Below are positions 1-7,748 of a stretch of DNA of 64,000 bases, one piece after another. This DNA comes from Phorcysia thermohydrogeniphila (lineage in GTDB: Bacteria; Aquificota; Aquificia; Desulfurobacteriales; Desulfurobacteriaceae). The position numbers and the translations under genes were made by a program. The DNA lies in NCBI RefSeq assembly GCF_004339575.1, contig NZ_SMFV01000001.1, positions 301,119 to 365,118 of the forward strand, given 5' to 3'. The notes under the pieces were generated by a model. The model saw only the letters and a list, made by a program, of their open reading frames with translations. It did not search any database and was not told where the DNA came from. Position 1 is the first letter of the stretch, and the number at the start of each line of letters is the position of its first letter.

Positions 1-1571
1 AGGAGAAAGCCAAACCTTTCTTTTGCCTCTTCGTCAGAGAGTCCAATAACCTTAAATACTTTCTCCTGTATATCCTCCCTGTGAATACGGATACTACCGC
101 CGCCAATTTCAACGCCGTTTAGAACCATATCGTAGGCCCTTGCCCTGACGCTTGCTGGGTCTTCAAGGAGCTTTTCAACGTCCTCCTCTTTTGGACTTGT
201 AAAGGGATGGTGAAGGGCCTCCCACCTGTTCTCTTCCTCGTTCCACTCAAACATCGGAAAGTCAACAACCCAGAGAACGTTAATCTTACTGTCGTCTATA
301 AGGCCTGCCATCCTTCCAAGCTTTAAGCGCAAGTTAGAGAGGGCTGCGTTAACGACGTCAGGCTTATCAGCAACGAAGAAGAGTATGTCTCCAACTTCTG
401 CCTCAAGCCTCTTTAGGATTTCATTCATCTCCCCTTCTGTAAAGAACTTAACTATCGGGGACTGAAGGCCGTTTGTAGTAACCTTTATCCAAGCAAGACC
501 TTTAGCACCGTAAATTCCGACAAACTTTGTTAAATCATCTATCTCTTTCCTTGAGAGTTTAGCTCCGCCCTTAAAGTTTATAGCCTTAACTATTCCGCCG
601 TTCTCAACAACAGTCCTAAAGACTTTAAAACCGCAAGTTTTAGCTACATCAGTAATTTCCTTTAGCTCAAGGCCGAACCTTGTGTCAGGCCTGTCCGTTC
701 CAAAGCGTTTCATAGCCTCATCGTAGGTCATTACGGGAATCTCGCCAATTTCTACGCCAAGGAGCTCCTTATAAACAGTCCTAATAACCTTTTCGGCAAC
801 GTCCATAACGTCCCGCTCACTAACGAAGGACATCTCAAAGTCTATCTGTGTAAACTCGGGCTGTCTGTCTGCCCTTAGGTCCTCATCTCTAAAACAGCGA
901 GCTATCTGGTAGTACTTATCAAAGCCTGCCACCATGAGTATTTGCTTAAAGAGCTGAGGGGACTGTGGAAGGGCGTAGAACTTTCCGGGGTAGATTCTGC
1001 TCGGAACTAAAAAGTCCCTTGCTCCCTCCGGAGTACTTTTTGTAAGGTAGGGGGTCTCTATCTCTATAAAACCTTCCTCGTTAAAGACTCTCCTTACTGT
1101 CTGGTAGAGCTTGTGGCGAAAGATAATGTTTTCCATCATTTTGTTTCTTCTTAGGTCAAGGAAGCGGTACTTGAGCCTTACGTCCTCCCCTACCTTAATA
1201 TCATCCTCAATGAGAAACGGTAGCGGTAGGGACTTGTTGAGTATCTTTAGCTTTTCAGCGTATATCTCAACCTCCCCGGTCTTTAACTTTGGGTTCTCCG
1301 TTCCGGGAGGCCTCCTCCTTACAGTTCCTTCAACAGCTATAACAAACTCGTGTTTTAACTTTTTCGCCTTCTCAACAAGCTCCTCGCTTATATCAGGAGT
1401 AAAGACAACCTGAACTATGCCCGTTCTATCCCTTAAGTCGGTAAAAACAACTCCTCCGTGATCCCTCGTGGTGTCAACCCATCCGGCGACTCTAACTTTC
1501 TTACCTACGTCCGCAGTAGAAATCTCACCGCAGTAGTGGGTTCTCTTAAAGTCTCCAAGATGCTCAAGCAT
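1..1571 (-). CDS. aspS: Aspartyl-tRNA synthetase, 3'-truncated by window edge
   Basis: Class II aminoacyl-tRNA synthetase that charges tRNA-Asp in the cytoplasm. I translated it from the ATG at 1571; about 523 codons are visible and the gene runs off the left edge. The N-terminal OB-fold anticodon-binding domain is followed by the motif 2 stretch FRDEDLRADRQPEFTQID, then the insertion (GAD) domain typical of bacterial AspRS, then FPMFEWNEEENRWEALHHPF and, near the edge, the start of motif 3. The bacterial-type layout with the large insertion is seen directly. Whether the enzyme also serves tRNA-Asn cannot be judged here. The gene follows comEC by 5 nt on the same strand, so fumA-comEC-aspS probably form one transcript. 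Confidence 0.95.
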   Translation of the reverse strand, partial: MLEHLGDFKRTHYCGEISTADVGKKVRVAGWVDTTRDHGGVVFTDLRDRTGIVQVVFTPDISEELVEKAKKLKHEFVIAVEGTVRRRPPGTENPKLKTGEVEIYAEKLKILNKSLPLPFLIEDDIKVGEDVRLKYRFLDLRRNKMMENIIFRHKLYQTVRRVFNEEGFIEIETPYLTKSTPEGARDFLVPSRIYPGKFYALPQSPQLFKQILMVAGFDKYYQIARCFRDEDLRADRQPEFTQIDFEMSFVSERDVMDVAEKVIRTVYKELLGVEIGEIPVMTYDEAMKRFGTDRPDTRFGLELKEITDVAKTCGFKVFRTVVENGGIVKAINFKGGAKLSRKEIDDLTKFVGIYGAKGLAWIKVTTNGLQSPIVKFFTEGEMNEILKRLEAEVGDILFFVADKPDVVNAALSNLRLKLGRMAGLIDDSKINVLWVVDFPMFEWNEEENRWEALHHPFTSPKEEDVEKLLEDPASVRARAYDMVLNGVEIGGGSIRIHREDIQEKVFKVIGLSDEEAKERFGFL

Positions 1572-1576
1572 TCCCC

Positions 1577-2938
1577 TTACCTCTCACTTTGTTTTGACGG
1601 GTGAATTATAGCCCTTTTGTCTATAAGTTCATTCTCAGGAAGAAACTTCCTTGTAACCGGTAGAACGTAACTTGAATAAATTTGGCAATTCCTTAGAACT
1701 CTCCCCTCTGTTGAGATAAAGCGGAAGGAGTTAAGTCTCCAGCCTTCAATCTCTATTTTCTTACCTTCAATAGTAGAAGAAGTAAAAAGAGCATAAGCAA
1801 GAAGTAACACCGGCGGAACAAGCAAGAGATTTCTCCTGCCGGCAAGGATGAGAGTGAGCATTAGAACCATACAGACTCCTGAAAGCCAAAAAGGTACTTT
1901 AAAGTAAAAGACAAAACTTTTAGTCAAATTAAATAGGAACTGAGAAACTTTCAAGAAGTAAAAGCCGGCAAACTCAAGAGCTCTGACCAAGAAATCCAGC
2001 TTAAAGAGTGTAACCTCGCTTAAGAAAGAAAGAATTAGGAAGGGAGAAAAGAGGAAACCGGCAATAATAGAATTTATCGGCGAAAGAAAATTTACAGTTC
2101 CAAAAGTGTAAAGAACTACAGGAAGAGTAAATAGGAACGGCGCTATGGAGACCTTTAGCAATTTCGTAATTCTGCTGCCACCTGAAGAGGATAGCAAAAG
2201 AATACCAGCAACTGCGGAGAAAGAGAGAACCGCAGAAAGAGATATTCCACTGGTTATAACAGCTACCAAAAAGACAACACTAAGCAGGTAAAGAGGCGAA
2301 ACTTTCCTGTAATTTTCAATACCCAGCGAAATAAAGAGCATAAAAAGGTAAGCCCTTACAGCAGAAGGGGGAAGACCCGTTAAAGGCATCAGGGGAAGGA
2401 TAGAGAGTGTCGCCTTAGTCAGAGGTCTCTTAACCTTTAGGAGTTTGAGAAGTCCTGCGAGAGCTCCGATAACTATCCCAACGTGAAGTCCAGAAATCGC
2501 TAAGAAGGGATAAAGCCCTGATAGGAGAAAGTAGCCTTTAACGGCGTAGGGGAGCTCGTACCTTACCCCAAGGGTTACAGCCCCAACAACTGTAGAAATC
2601 GGGTAGTCAACGTTTTCTTCTACCTTCCTGTAGAGTGAATGCCTTAGGTTTGGAAGAAATCTATAGAGCCTATTTCCCTCCGTAAGAAGGTGTCCACTAC
2701 CGTCAACAATATCACCGATTTTGACGTCATCCCTTAATCTTACTCTTTTCCCGTTTTCAAGAAGGGCAAGCTTTAAGTTTTCGCTCCTTTCGCTTATCCA
2801 GACAACTCTATCTGGAGAAGCAATCGGCCTAAAAAGGGAAAAAAAAGCAAGAAAGAACAAAACTAGAAGTATTCCGGGGACGAGCTCCCTTGCTCGGAAT
2901 CTCGCAGCGTAATGGACAAAAAGGATAAAGACAGACAT
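1577..2938 (-). CDS. comEC: ComEC/Rec2-family DNA-uptake channel, competence domain only
   Basis: Polytopic inner-membrane protein of the ComEC/Rec2 family, expected to pass single-stranded DNA during natural transformation. The family signature AISGLHVGIVIGAL lies near residue 149 and is followed by a long run of membrane segments and the motif TGLPPSAVRAYLFM. At 453 residues it has the competence domain but no C-terminal metallo-beta-lactamase-like domain. The ATG at 2938 has no Shine-Dalgarno sequence. The same frame stays open upstream to about 3046 and encodes a hydrophobic ComEC-like N-terminus (for example VYVLFLSFFALAL), but contains no ATG, GTG or TTG. A strong AAGGAGG at 3051-3057 sits 7 nt before a GTA codon (3041-3043) that overlaps the fumA stop, so the true start may lie there. 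Identity is firm; the start is not. Confidence 0.85.
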   Translation of the reverse strand: MSVFILFVHYAARFRARELVPGILLVLFFLAFFSLFRPIASPDRVVWISERSENLKLALLENGKRVRLRDDVKIGDIVDGSGHLLTEGNRLYRFLPNLRHSLYRKVEENVDYPISTVVGAVTLGVRYELPYAVKGYFLLSGLYPFLAISGLHVGIVIGALAGLLKLLKVKRPLTKATLSILPLMPLTGLPPSAVRAYLFMLFISLGIENYRKVSPLYLLSVVFLVAVITSGISLSAVLSFSAVAGILLLSSSGGSRITKLLKVSIAPFLFTLPVVLYTFGTVNFLSPINSIIAGFLFSPFLILSFLSEVTLFKLDFLVRALEFAGFYFLKVSQFLFNLTKSFVFYFKVPFWLSGVCMVLMLTLILAGRRNLLLVPPVLLLAYALFTSSTIEGKKIEIEGWRLNSFRFISTEGRVLRNCQIYSSYVLPVTRKFLPENELIDKRAIIHPSKQSER

Positions 2939-3039
2939 TAAAAGAAAGGGAAAAAACGGAGAGGCTGGCTCTCTTAGAGCCAGCGCAAAAAAAGAGAGAA
3001 AAAGAACGTAAACTGTGTGTTTTTCAAGAGGTCTTGAGA

Positions 3040-3885
3040 CTACAGCTCAACCTCCTTGTGGCGAGATGCGTGACACTGAATATTAACGGCCACAGGAAGG
3101 GATGCTATATGGCAAGGATACCACTCAATTTTAACGTCAAGGGCTGTAACTTTTCCACCAAAGCCAGAAGGACCTATTCCAAGCTTATTTATCTCCTCAA
3201 GGAGCTCCTCTTCAAGCCTTGCATATCTTGGGTCGGGATTTCTGTGACCTATCGGTCTAAGGAGGGCTTTTTTAGCAAGGTATGCTACCTTCTCAAAGGT
3301 TCCACCTATTCCAACGCCAACGGTTATTGGCGGACAGGGGTTTGGACCCGCGTTGCTAACAGTCTCTATGACGAACCTCTTTACTCCCTCAATGCCATCG
3401 GCAGGTTTCAGCATTGCAAGGCGGCTCATATTCTCGCTACCGCCCCCCTTAGCGGCCACCGTAATTTTTACCTTATCTCCCGGAACTATCTCGTAGTGGA
3501 TAACTGCTGGGGTGTTATTCCCCGTATTCTTCCTGTCAAAGAGGGGGTCGGAGACGATAGACTTTCTCAAGAAGCCTTCTGTATACCCTTCTGCAACTCC
3601 CTTATTTATTGCTTCCTCCAGACTACCACCGACAAACCTCACGTCCTGCCCGATTTCAACGAAGATAACGGCAAAACCTGTATCCTGACAGTAGGGAATT
3701 CTCTCCTCTGCCGCTATCCTTGCGTTTTCTTGGAGTATGTCAAGAACGTTTTTACCGACAGGAGATACTTCTTTCTCCTTACCCTCTTTAAAGGCGTTCA
3801 GGACATCTTCAGGGAGAAAGTAGTTTGCCTCCATACAGAGCTTTTTGACGGCTTCCCTTACACGGTCAACGTGAATTTCCCTCAT
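3040..3885 (-). CDS. Class I fumarate hydratase, alpha (catalytic N-terminal) subunit
   Basis: Catalytic subunit of the two-subunit, oxygen-sensitive [4Fe-4S] fumarase (FumA/TtdA family) interconverting fumarate and malate. At 281 residues it has the usual length of the split alpha subunit. Seen motifs are IPYCQDTGFAVIF near residue 63 (first cluster cysteine), KGGGSENMSRLAML, and NPCPPITVGVGIGGTFEK. The beta subunit is not in the window, so it must be encoded elsewhere if the enzyme is active. The gene sits 9 nt after mdh on the same strand, giving the malate-fumarate pair needed for the reductive TCA cycle; that pathway role is inferred from context. Confidence 0.92.
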   Translation of the reverse strand: MREIHVDRVREAVKKLCMEANYFLPEDVLNAFKEGKEKEVSPVGKNVLDILQENARIAAEERIPYCQDTGFAVIFVEIGQDVRFVGGSLEEAINKGVAEGYTEGFLRKSIVSDPLFDRKNTGNNTPAVIHYEIVPGDKVKITVAAKGGGSENMSRLAMLKPADGIEGVKRFVIETVSNAGPNPCPPITVGVGIGGTFEKVAYLAKKALLRPIGHRNPDPRYARLEEELLEEINKLGIGPSGFGGKVTALDVKIEWYPCHIASLPVAVNIQCHASRHKEVEL

Positions 3886-3894
3886 CTTTTTCCC

Positions 3895-4836
3895 CTAAAG
3901 AGGTAGTTTCTCAACGAGCTTTCTTACGGACTCAACAGATTTTCTCCACTGCTGCCACTCTTCATCTGATAGGTCAAGCTTGATAATCTCCTCAACTCCC
4001 TCTTTACCAAGAACTATTGGAACTCCAACACAGAGGCCAGAAGCTCCGTAGTACTCACCAATTTCACCGTCAAGGTAAACGCTTGCAGAGAGGATTTTCC
4101 TCTTGTTCCAAAGAATAGCAATAACCATCTCCAAGATAGAAGCAGCCGGAGCGTAGAAGGCGCTACCTGTCTTTAAGAGCTGAACAATTTCACCACCGCC
4201 AAAGCGTGTCCTTTCAATTATTTCGCTCAGCTCCTCATCGGAGAGGAAGTTTGTTACAGGCATACCGCTAATTGTTGTGTACTTCCTAAGAGGAACCATA
4301 TCGTCGCCGTGACCGCCAATAACAAAGGCCTTTATGTTTTCAACGGATATTCCTGTCTTTTCTGAGATAAAGTACGCAAAGCGGGCAGAGTCAAGAACGC
4401 CTGCCATTCCCATAACTCTTTCTTTTGGAAAACCTGTAACCTTTAAGGCAGTGTAAGTCATAGCGTCAAGAGGATTCGTTACAACAATTACGAAGGCATC
4501 AGGGGAATACTTTTTAATTTGCTCAGAAACGCTTTTTACAATTTCAAAGTTCTTAAAAAGAAGGTCATCCCTGCTCATTCCCGGCTTTCTGGGGAAACCG
4601 GCAGTAATAACAACGACGTCGGAATTTGCCGTATCGGCATAGTCGGCAGTTCCGGTAACGTGGGCGTTAAATCCAAGAATTGGAGAGGCTTCCATAATGT
4701 CAAGGGCTTTTCCCTTGGCTATACCCTCATCAATGTCTACAAGTGTTATGTCGGCCGTCTCTCTTCTTGCAAGGAGTAAAGCAAGGGTTGCACCTATGTT
4801 TCCTGCACCGACTATTGTTATTTTTTTTCTGTTCAA
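3895..4836 (-). CDS. mdh: Malate dehydrogenase (LDH-like type)
   Basis: NAD(P)-dependent malate dehydrogenase of the LDH-like family, 313 residues. The N-terminal Rossmann motif is VGAGNIGATLALLLA with an acidic residue (VDID) at the end of beta2, which favours NAD. The substrate loop AGFPRKPGMSRDDLL carries the arginines of malate rather than lactate dehydrogenases. VVTNPLDAMTY and the active-site histidine in IGGHGDDMVPL are also present. The start is a TTG at 4836 with GGAGGGAACC just upstream, which gives the expected N-terminus MNRKKITIVGAG. It leads the minus-strand string mdh-fumA-comEC-aspS. Confidence 0.95.
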   Translation of the reverse strand: MNRKKITIVGAGNIGATLALLLARRETADITLVDIDEGIAKGKALDIMEASPILGFNAHVTGTADYADTANSDVVVITAGFPRKPGMSRDDLLFKNFEIVKSVSEQIKKYSPDAFVIVVTNPLDAMTYTALKVTGFPKERVMGMAGVLDSARFAYFISEKTGISVENIKAFVIGGHGDDMVPLRKYTTISGMPVTNFLSDEELSEIIERTRFGGGEIVQLLKTGSAFYAPAASILEMVIAILWNKRKILSASVYLDGEIGEYYGASGLCVGVPIVLGKEGVEEIIKLDLSDEEWQQWRKSVESVRKLVEKLPL

Positions 4837-4875
4837 GGTTCCCTCCTTCAGGTGATGTTAAAAGGTGGAGAATAT

Positions 4876-4895
4876 TTTAACACGAATTTAACACG
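4876..4895 (-). promoter_or_regulatory. Direct repeat upstream of mdh
   Basis: TTTAACACG occurs twice on the plus strand, at 4876-4884 and 4887-4895, 11 bp apart (about one helical turn), within 60 bp of the mdh start. I see no strong -35/-10 pair for mdh, so the repeat may be an activator site. No regulator can be named. Confidence 0.25.
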
Positions 4896-5011
4896 CTTTT
4901 TACTTTCAGGTGATATGAGCTCTCCTCCCTCCCAAATGCACATACCTAATTAAAGCAAGTTTTTACTCTAAATCAGGGAATAGTTAAGCAGGAAGGCAAG
5001 AAAGGTAAATA

Positions 5012-5052
5012 GAAAACAAAAGGTCATCTCCCCCGTAAAGGGGAGACGACCT
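5012..5052 (-). terminator. Rho-independent terminator of the hydrogenase operon
   Basis: Directly after the stop of the last Ech gene, the minus strand forms a GC-rich stem (AGGTCGTCTCCCC paired with GGGGGAGATGACCT, one mismatch) with a short TTTACG loop, followed by TTTTGTTTTC. It closes the ~9.9 kb hydrogenase transcript and separates it from mdh. Confidence 0.8.
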
Positions 5053-5054
5053 GA

Positions 5055-5462
5055 TTATTTTTTCTTCTTCTTAGAAGCAAGCCATGCTCTTTTGCTTTCG
5101 TCGGCCTTTTTCTCAAGAGAATCCCAGTCAGGGATAGTAGTAGCCGTTGCAGGAGGAGCTGCTTCCTGAGCATGGGTTAAACAGCCCGGTTTTGGACAAG
5201 CTCTTATACACTCACCGCAGTAGATACAGAGGTAAGGATTGTAGTGGAACTCCTTAGTGTCGTCCTCGTTGTAGGTAAACCTTATAGCTCCCGGAGGGCA
5301 GACCATTTCACACTTGGTACAGAAGATACAGAGCTCCTTCTTGTAAACGATAAATCCCCTGTAGTTTGGAGGTGTTGGAGAGGGTTCAAGAGGATACTTT
5401 AACGTAGCAGGCTTTGAGAAAAGGTTTTTTATAGATTCAATTAGCATCTGCTTCACTTTCAA
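5055..5462 (-). CDS. Ech-type hydrogenase ferredoxin-like subunit (EchF/NuoI-like)
   Basis: Electron-transfer subunit with two [4Fe-4S] clusters that should link soluble ferredoxin to the hydrogenase small subunit on the cytoplasmic side. The 135-residue protein has two CxxCxxCxxxC motifs, at residues 45-55 (CIFCTKCEMVC) and 79-89 (CIYCGECIRAC), and a Lys-rich end (SKKKKK). It overlaps the upstream cytochrome gene by 4 nt (ATGA-type coupling) and is the last gene before the terminator. In Ech operons EchF follows the large subunit directly; here a cytochrome gene intervenes. Confidence 0.9.
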   Translation of the reverse strand: MKVKQMLIESIKNLFSKPATLKYPLEPSPTPPNYRGFIVYKKELCIFCTKCEMVCPPGAIRFTYNEDDTKEFHYNPYLCIYCGECIRACPKPGCLTHAQEAAPPATATTIPDWDSLEKKADESKRAWLASKKKKK

Positions 5463-5803
5463 CCTCCAATAAGTTGGTTATAGAGCTCCTCAACCGCCGG
5501 ACTCTCTTTAGGAGAGAGCTTTTTATGGCAGTCTATACACTGGCCGATAACCTTGTGAGCCGGTGAAGAGCTCATCACCCTTGCTACAGAGTGGCAGTCA
5601 AAGCAGTCTGCTCCACATTTACTGCTTAAGGCCTTTTCATCGTGGTCTGGATGGCACGAAGTGCAACTTTTTAAAACCTCGTGGTTTTTATCAGCCGGTA
5701 TGCTACTGTGGCACTTATAACAGTCACTACTACAGGAAAGAACGTGCTTAAACGGAAAGAAAAGAACTAATCCGATAAAAAGACAGAGGAAAAGTCTCCA
5801 CAT
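5459..5803 (-). CDS. Exported tetraheme c-type cytochrome in the Ech operon
   Basis: Small multiheme cytochrome of 114 residues. The first ~23 residues (MWRLFLCLFIGLVLFFPF...) are a signal peptide or membrane anchor, followed by four CxxCH heme sites at C28-H32, C47-H51, C67-H71 and C89-H93, with extra His residues that could be distal ligands. I chose the ATG at 5803, preceded by GAGGTAAAGGAT, over a GTG at 5833 that would overlap the large-subunit gene further and spoil the signal peptide. It should face the periplasm, while Ech-type catalytic subunits are cytoplasmic. A role as electron acceptor or donor for the complex is inference from operon position only; it resembles small c7/c3-like cytochromes but I cannot assign a family. 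Confidence 0.85.
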   Translation of the reverse strand: MWRLFLCLFIGLVLFFPFKHVLSCSSDCYKCHSSIPADKNHEVLKSCTSCHPDHDEKALSSKCGADCFDCHSVARVMSSSPAHKVIGQCIDCHKKLSPKESPAVEELYNQLIGG

Positions 5804-5808
5804 ATCCT

Positions 5809-6894
5809 TTACCTCGCCGTACAGGACAGGCACGGGTCAAAACTTATCACAACAGCCGGAACGTCGGCGTACTCCATCCCGACAAAGAGCTCCCTCATAA
5901 CTGGTATGTTAGCAAATGTTGGAACTCTTATCCTGAGCCTTTCAAGAACCATTTTCTTGTTACCCCTCACGTAGTAAAAGAGCTCTCCCCTCGGAGCCTC
6001 AATTCTAACGAAAGATTCACCCTCAGGAAGACCTTTAACGTTCACTTTTATGTCTCCCTCAGGCATACCGTCAAGGACGTTAAAGAGCATTTCTATGGAG
6101 TTAACCGTCTCCTCAGCCCTTACCATGTTCCTCGCGTACACGTCTCCTTCATCCCTTACAACCATACGGTAGCCAACTTCCTTGAAAGGCAGATAGTCAA
6201 ACTCGTTCCTGACGTCAGTTGCAAGGCCAGAAGCCCTTGCAGGAGGTCCTACTACGTTAAGCTCCTTTGCCATCTCCTTAGTTATAACTCCAACTCCTTT
6301 CCAGCGGTACTTGATACTGTAGTCGTTTTCATAGACATCTTTTAGCCAGAGAACTTTCTCTTTTAGTGTTTTGAGCTTTTCACGGAGCTCCTTCTCTACT
6401 TCAGGCGTAAGATCCCTATTTACTCCTCCTATGCAAGCGTAGTCAAACTGGATTCTGTTACCGGTAACGAGTTCTTGGAGCTCCATAACGAGCTCCCTGT
6501 CACGGAAGGTGTGCATAAAGAGGTTCTCATAACCGGCAACCTCAGCAAGGTGTCCCATTGCAAGCAGGTGGGAGTGAATCCTGTCAAGCTCGCTCACCAA
6601 TATTCTCAGGTAGAGAGCTCTCTTTGGAACCTCAATTCCCATGAGCCTTTCAACGGCTGTAACGTAAGCTAAAGTGTGAGAGATAGCACAAAGGCCACAA
6701 ACCCTTGCGACAACGTAGCCAACCTGCATGTACTTAAACTTGGTCATACAGGCCTTCTCTATTCCTCTGTGGACGTAACCAACGTCAACGTCAACATCAA
6801 CAATCTTTTCGTTCTCAGTCTGGAAAACGAACCTTATAGGTTCAGGCAGGGCAACGTGCTGGCTACCAAATGGTATCGTTATCTTCTTCCCCAT
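5809..6894 (-). CDS. Ech-type [NiFe] hydrogenase large subunit (EchE/NuoD-like)
   Basis: Catalytic subunit of a group 4 membrane-bound [NiFe] hydrogenase, homologous to NuoD. Both nickel-binding motifs are intact: L1 RVCGLCAISH (C66, C69) and L2 DPCLSCTAR (C355, C358). The protein ends directly after TAR, so there is no long C-terminal peptide to cleave off, as in Ech/NuoD relatives. At 361 residues the length fits EchE. The gene starts 1 nt after the NuoC-like gene. The nickel ligand here is an ordinary cysteine, unlike the UGA-coded site in hydA of the same operon. Confidence 0.95.
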   Translation of the reverse strand: MGKKITIPFGSQHVALPEPIRFVFQTENEKIVDVDVDVGYVHRGIEKACMTKFKYMQVGYVVARVCGLCAISHTLAYVTAVERLMGIEVPKRALYLRILVSELDRIHSHLLAMGHLAEVAGYENLFMHTFRDRELVMELQELVTGNRIQFDYACIGGVNRDLTPEVEKELREKLKTLKEKVLWLKDVYENDYSIKYRWKGVGVITKEMAKELNVVGPPARASGLATDVRNEFDYLPFKEVGYRMVVRDEGDVYARNMVRAEETVNSIEMLFNVLDGMPEGDIKVNVKGLPEGESFVRIEAPRGELFYYVRGNKKMVLERLRIRVPTFANIPVMRELFVGMEYADVPAVVISFDPCLSCTAR

Positions 6895-6895
6895 C

Positions 6896-7240
6896 TTAAC
6901 CTCTCCTTAAAGGTGCTTGAGGGCTATCTGGTTCAAGGAAGAGACCTTTCTTAGCTCCCTCAACGTTAAGTCCTAAAAGGTCTGCAAGTTCCCACTCGGA
7001 AATCCAAGCAGAAGGAATAATGTAGGTAATTGTTGGAATTTCATCGTCGTAACCTGCCTCAGCGGTAAATACCTTGAAAACCTCTTTCTCGCCGTACTTG
7101 GCAAAGAACCACTTAAGCTCAACCTTACCGCCAAGGTCCGTTCCGTTAACAGTTATAAAGTGCCACTCATCTGGGTTATAGAACTCTTTAATTGCCTTTC
7201 TTACTTCCCTTAAAGGAACTTTTACCTCATCTACCTTCAT
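6896..7240 (-). CDS. Ech-type hydrogenase NuoC-like subunit (EchD)
   Basis: Small hydrophilic subunit homologous to the 30 kDa NuoC protein, part of the cytoplasmic arm. The chosen ATG at 7240 follows GAGGAGGTACC and gives 114 residues; a start at 7264 would add eight residues without a ribosome site. The segment IPSAWISEWELADLLGL near the C-terminus resembles the NuoC region that contacts the large subunit. It overlaps the end of the small-subunit gene by 14 nt. Confidence 0.85.
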   Translation of the reverse strand: MKVDEVKVPLREVRKAIKEFYNPDEWHFITVNGTDLGGKVELKWFFAKYGEKEVFKVFTAEAGYDDEIPTITYIIPSAWISEWELADLLGLNVEGAKKGLFLEPDSPQAPLRRG

Positions 7241-7748
7241 GGTACCTCCTCGTACACTCTGCAAGGAGTTTTCTACGGCTACTTTCTCTCTTTAGTTCCT
7301 TGCATCTGTGTGGCAACTCCATATCCTTCTTCTTTTTCTCAAGAATCTCAAGGGCTTTAACAACGCCGTCTATAATGCTCTCCGGCCTTGCTGCACAGCC
7401 GGGAACGTAGACGTCAACAGGAATGAAGTTGTTCACTCCGTTACCTACGTTGTACATACCTCTGAAAACCCCTCCGCTACAGGCACAAGCACCAATGGCC
7501 ACAACGACCTTGGGCTCTGGCATCTCCATGTAAAGCCTGATAAGCCTGTCCCTCGTCCTTTTCGTAACGGGGCCTGTCACTAAGAGAATGTCGGACTGCT
7601 TGGGATTTCCACGATTTAAGATTCCAAACCTCTCAAGGTCGTACTTTGGCCCGAGGCACGCCAAAATCTCTACATCACATCCGTTACAGCTACCTGTGTT
7701 GTAGTGAAGTATCCACGGTGATTTCTTCCTAAATCCGTTCAGTTTCAT
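7227..7748 (-). CDS. Ech-type hydrogenase small subunit (EchC/NuoB-like)
   Basis: Small subunit carrying the proximal [4Fe-4S] cluster. Cluster cysteines are visible at C21 and C24 (GSCNGCDVEIL), in GACACSGG (C88/C90) and at C118 (VPGCAARPESIIDG). The 173-residue length fits the short NuoB-like group 4 type, without the extra clusters of group 1 enzymes. The ATG directly abuts the stop of the NuoH-like gene. The C-terminal tail is basic and rich in Glu/Lys/Arg. Confidence 0.93.
   Translation of the reverse strand: MKLNGFRKKSPWILHYNTGSCNGCDVEILACLGPKYDLERFGILNRGNPKQSDILLVTGPVTKRTRDRLIRLYMEMPEPKVVVAIGACACSGGVFRGMYNVGNGVNNFIPVDVYVPGCAARPESIIDGVVKALEILEKKKKDMELPHRCKELKRESSRRKLLAECTRRYHEGR

Noticed and set aside
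2965-2985. Perfect 9-bp inverted repeat GCTGGCTCT/AGAGCCAGC as a terminator after fumA
   Set aside because: It lies within the ComEC-like upstream coding frame and the nearest T-run is 8 nt away. It may be coincidental or affect comEC start choice, but the terminator evidence is weak.
3034-3906. 290-codon open frame on the plus strand opposite fumA
   Set aside because: It is the antisense of a well-conserved fumarase gene; its translation has no recognisable motif and no ribosome site.
5652-5667. Sigma54-like TGGCACG...GCA inside the cytochrome gene
   Set aside because: It lacks the TT of the -12 element, lies in coding sequence and has no gene start in the right place.
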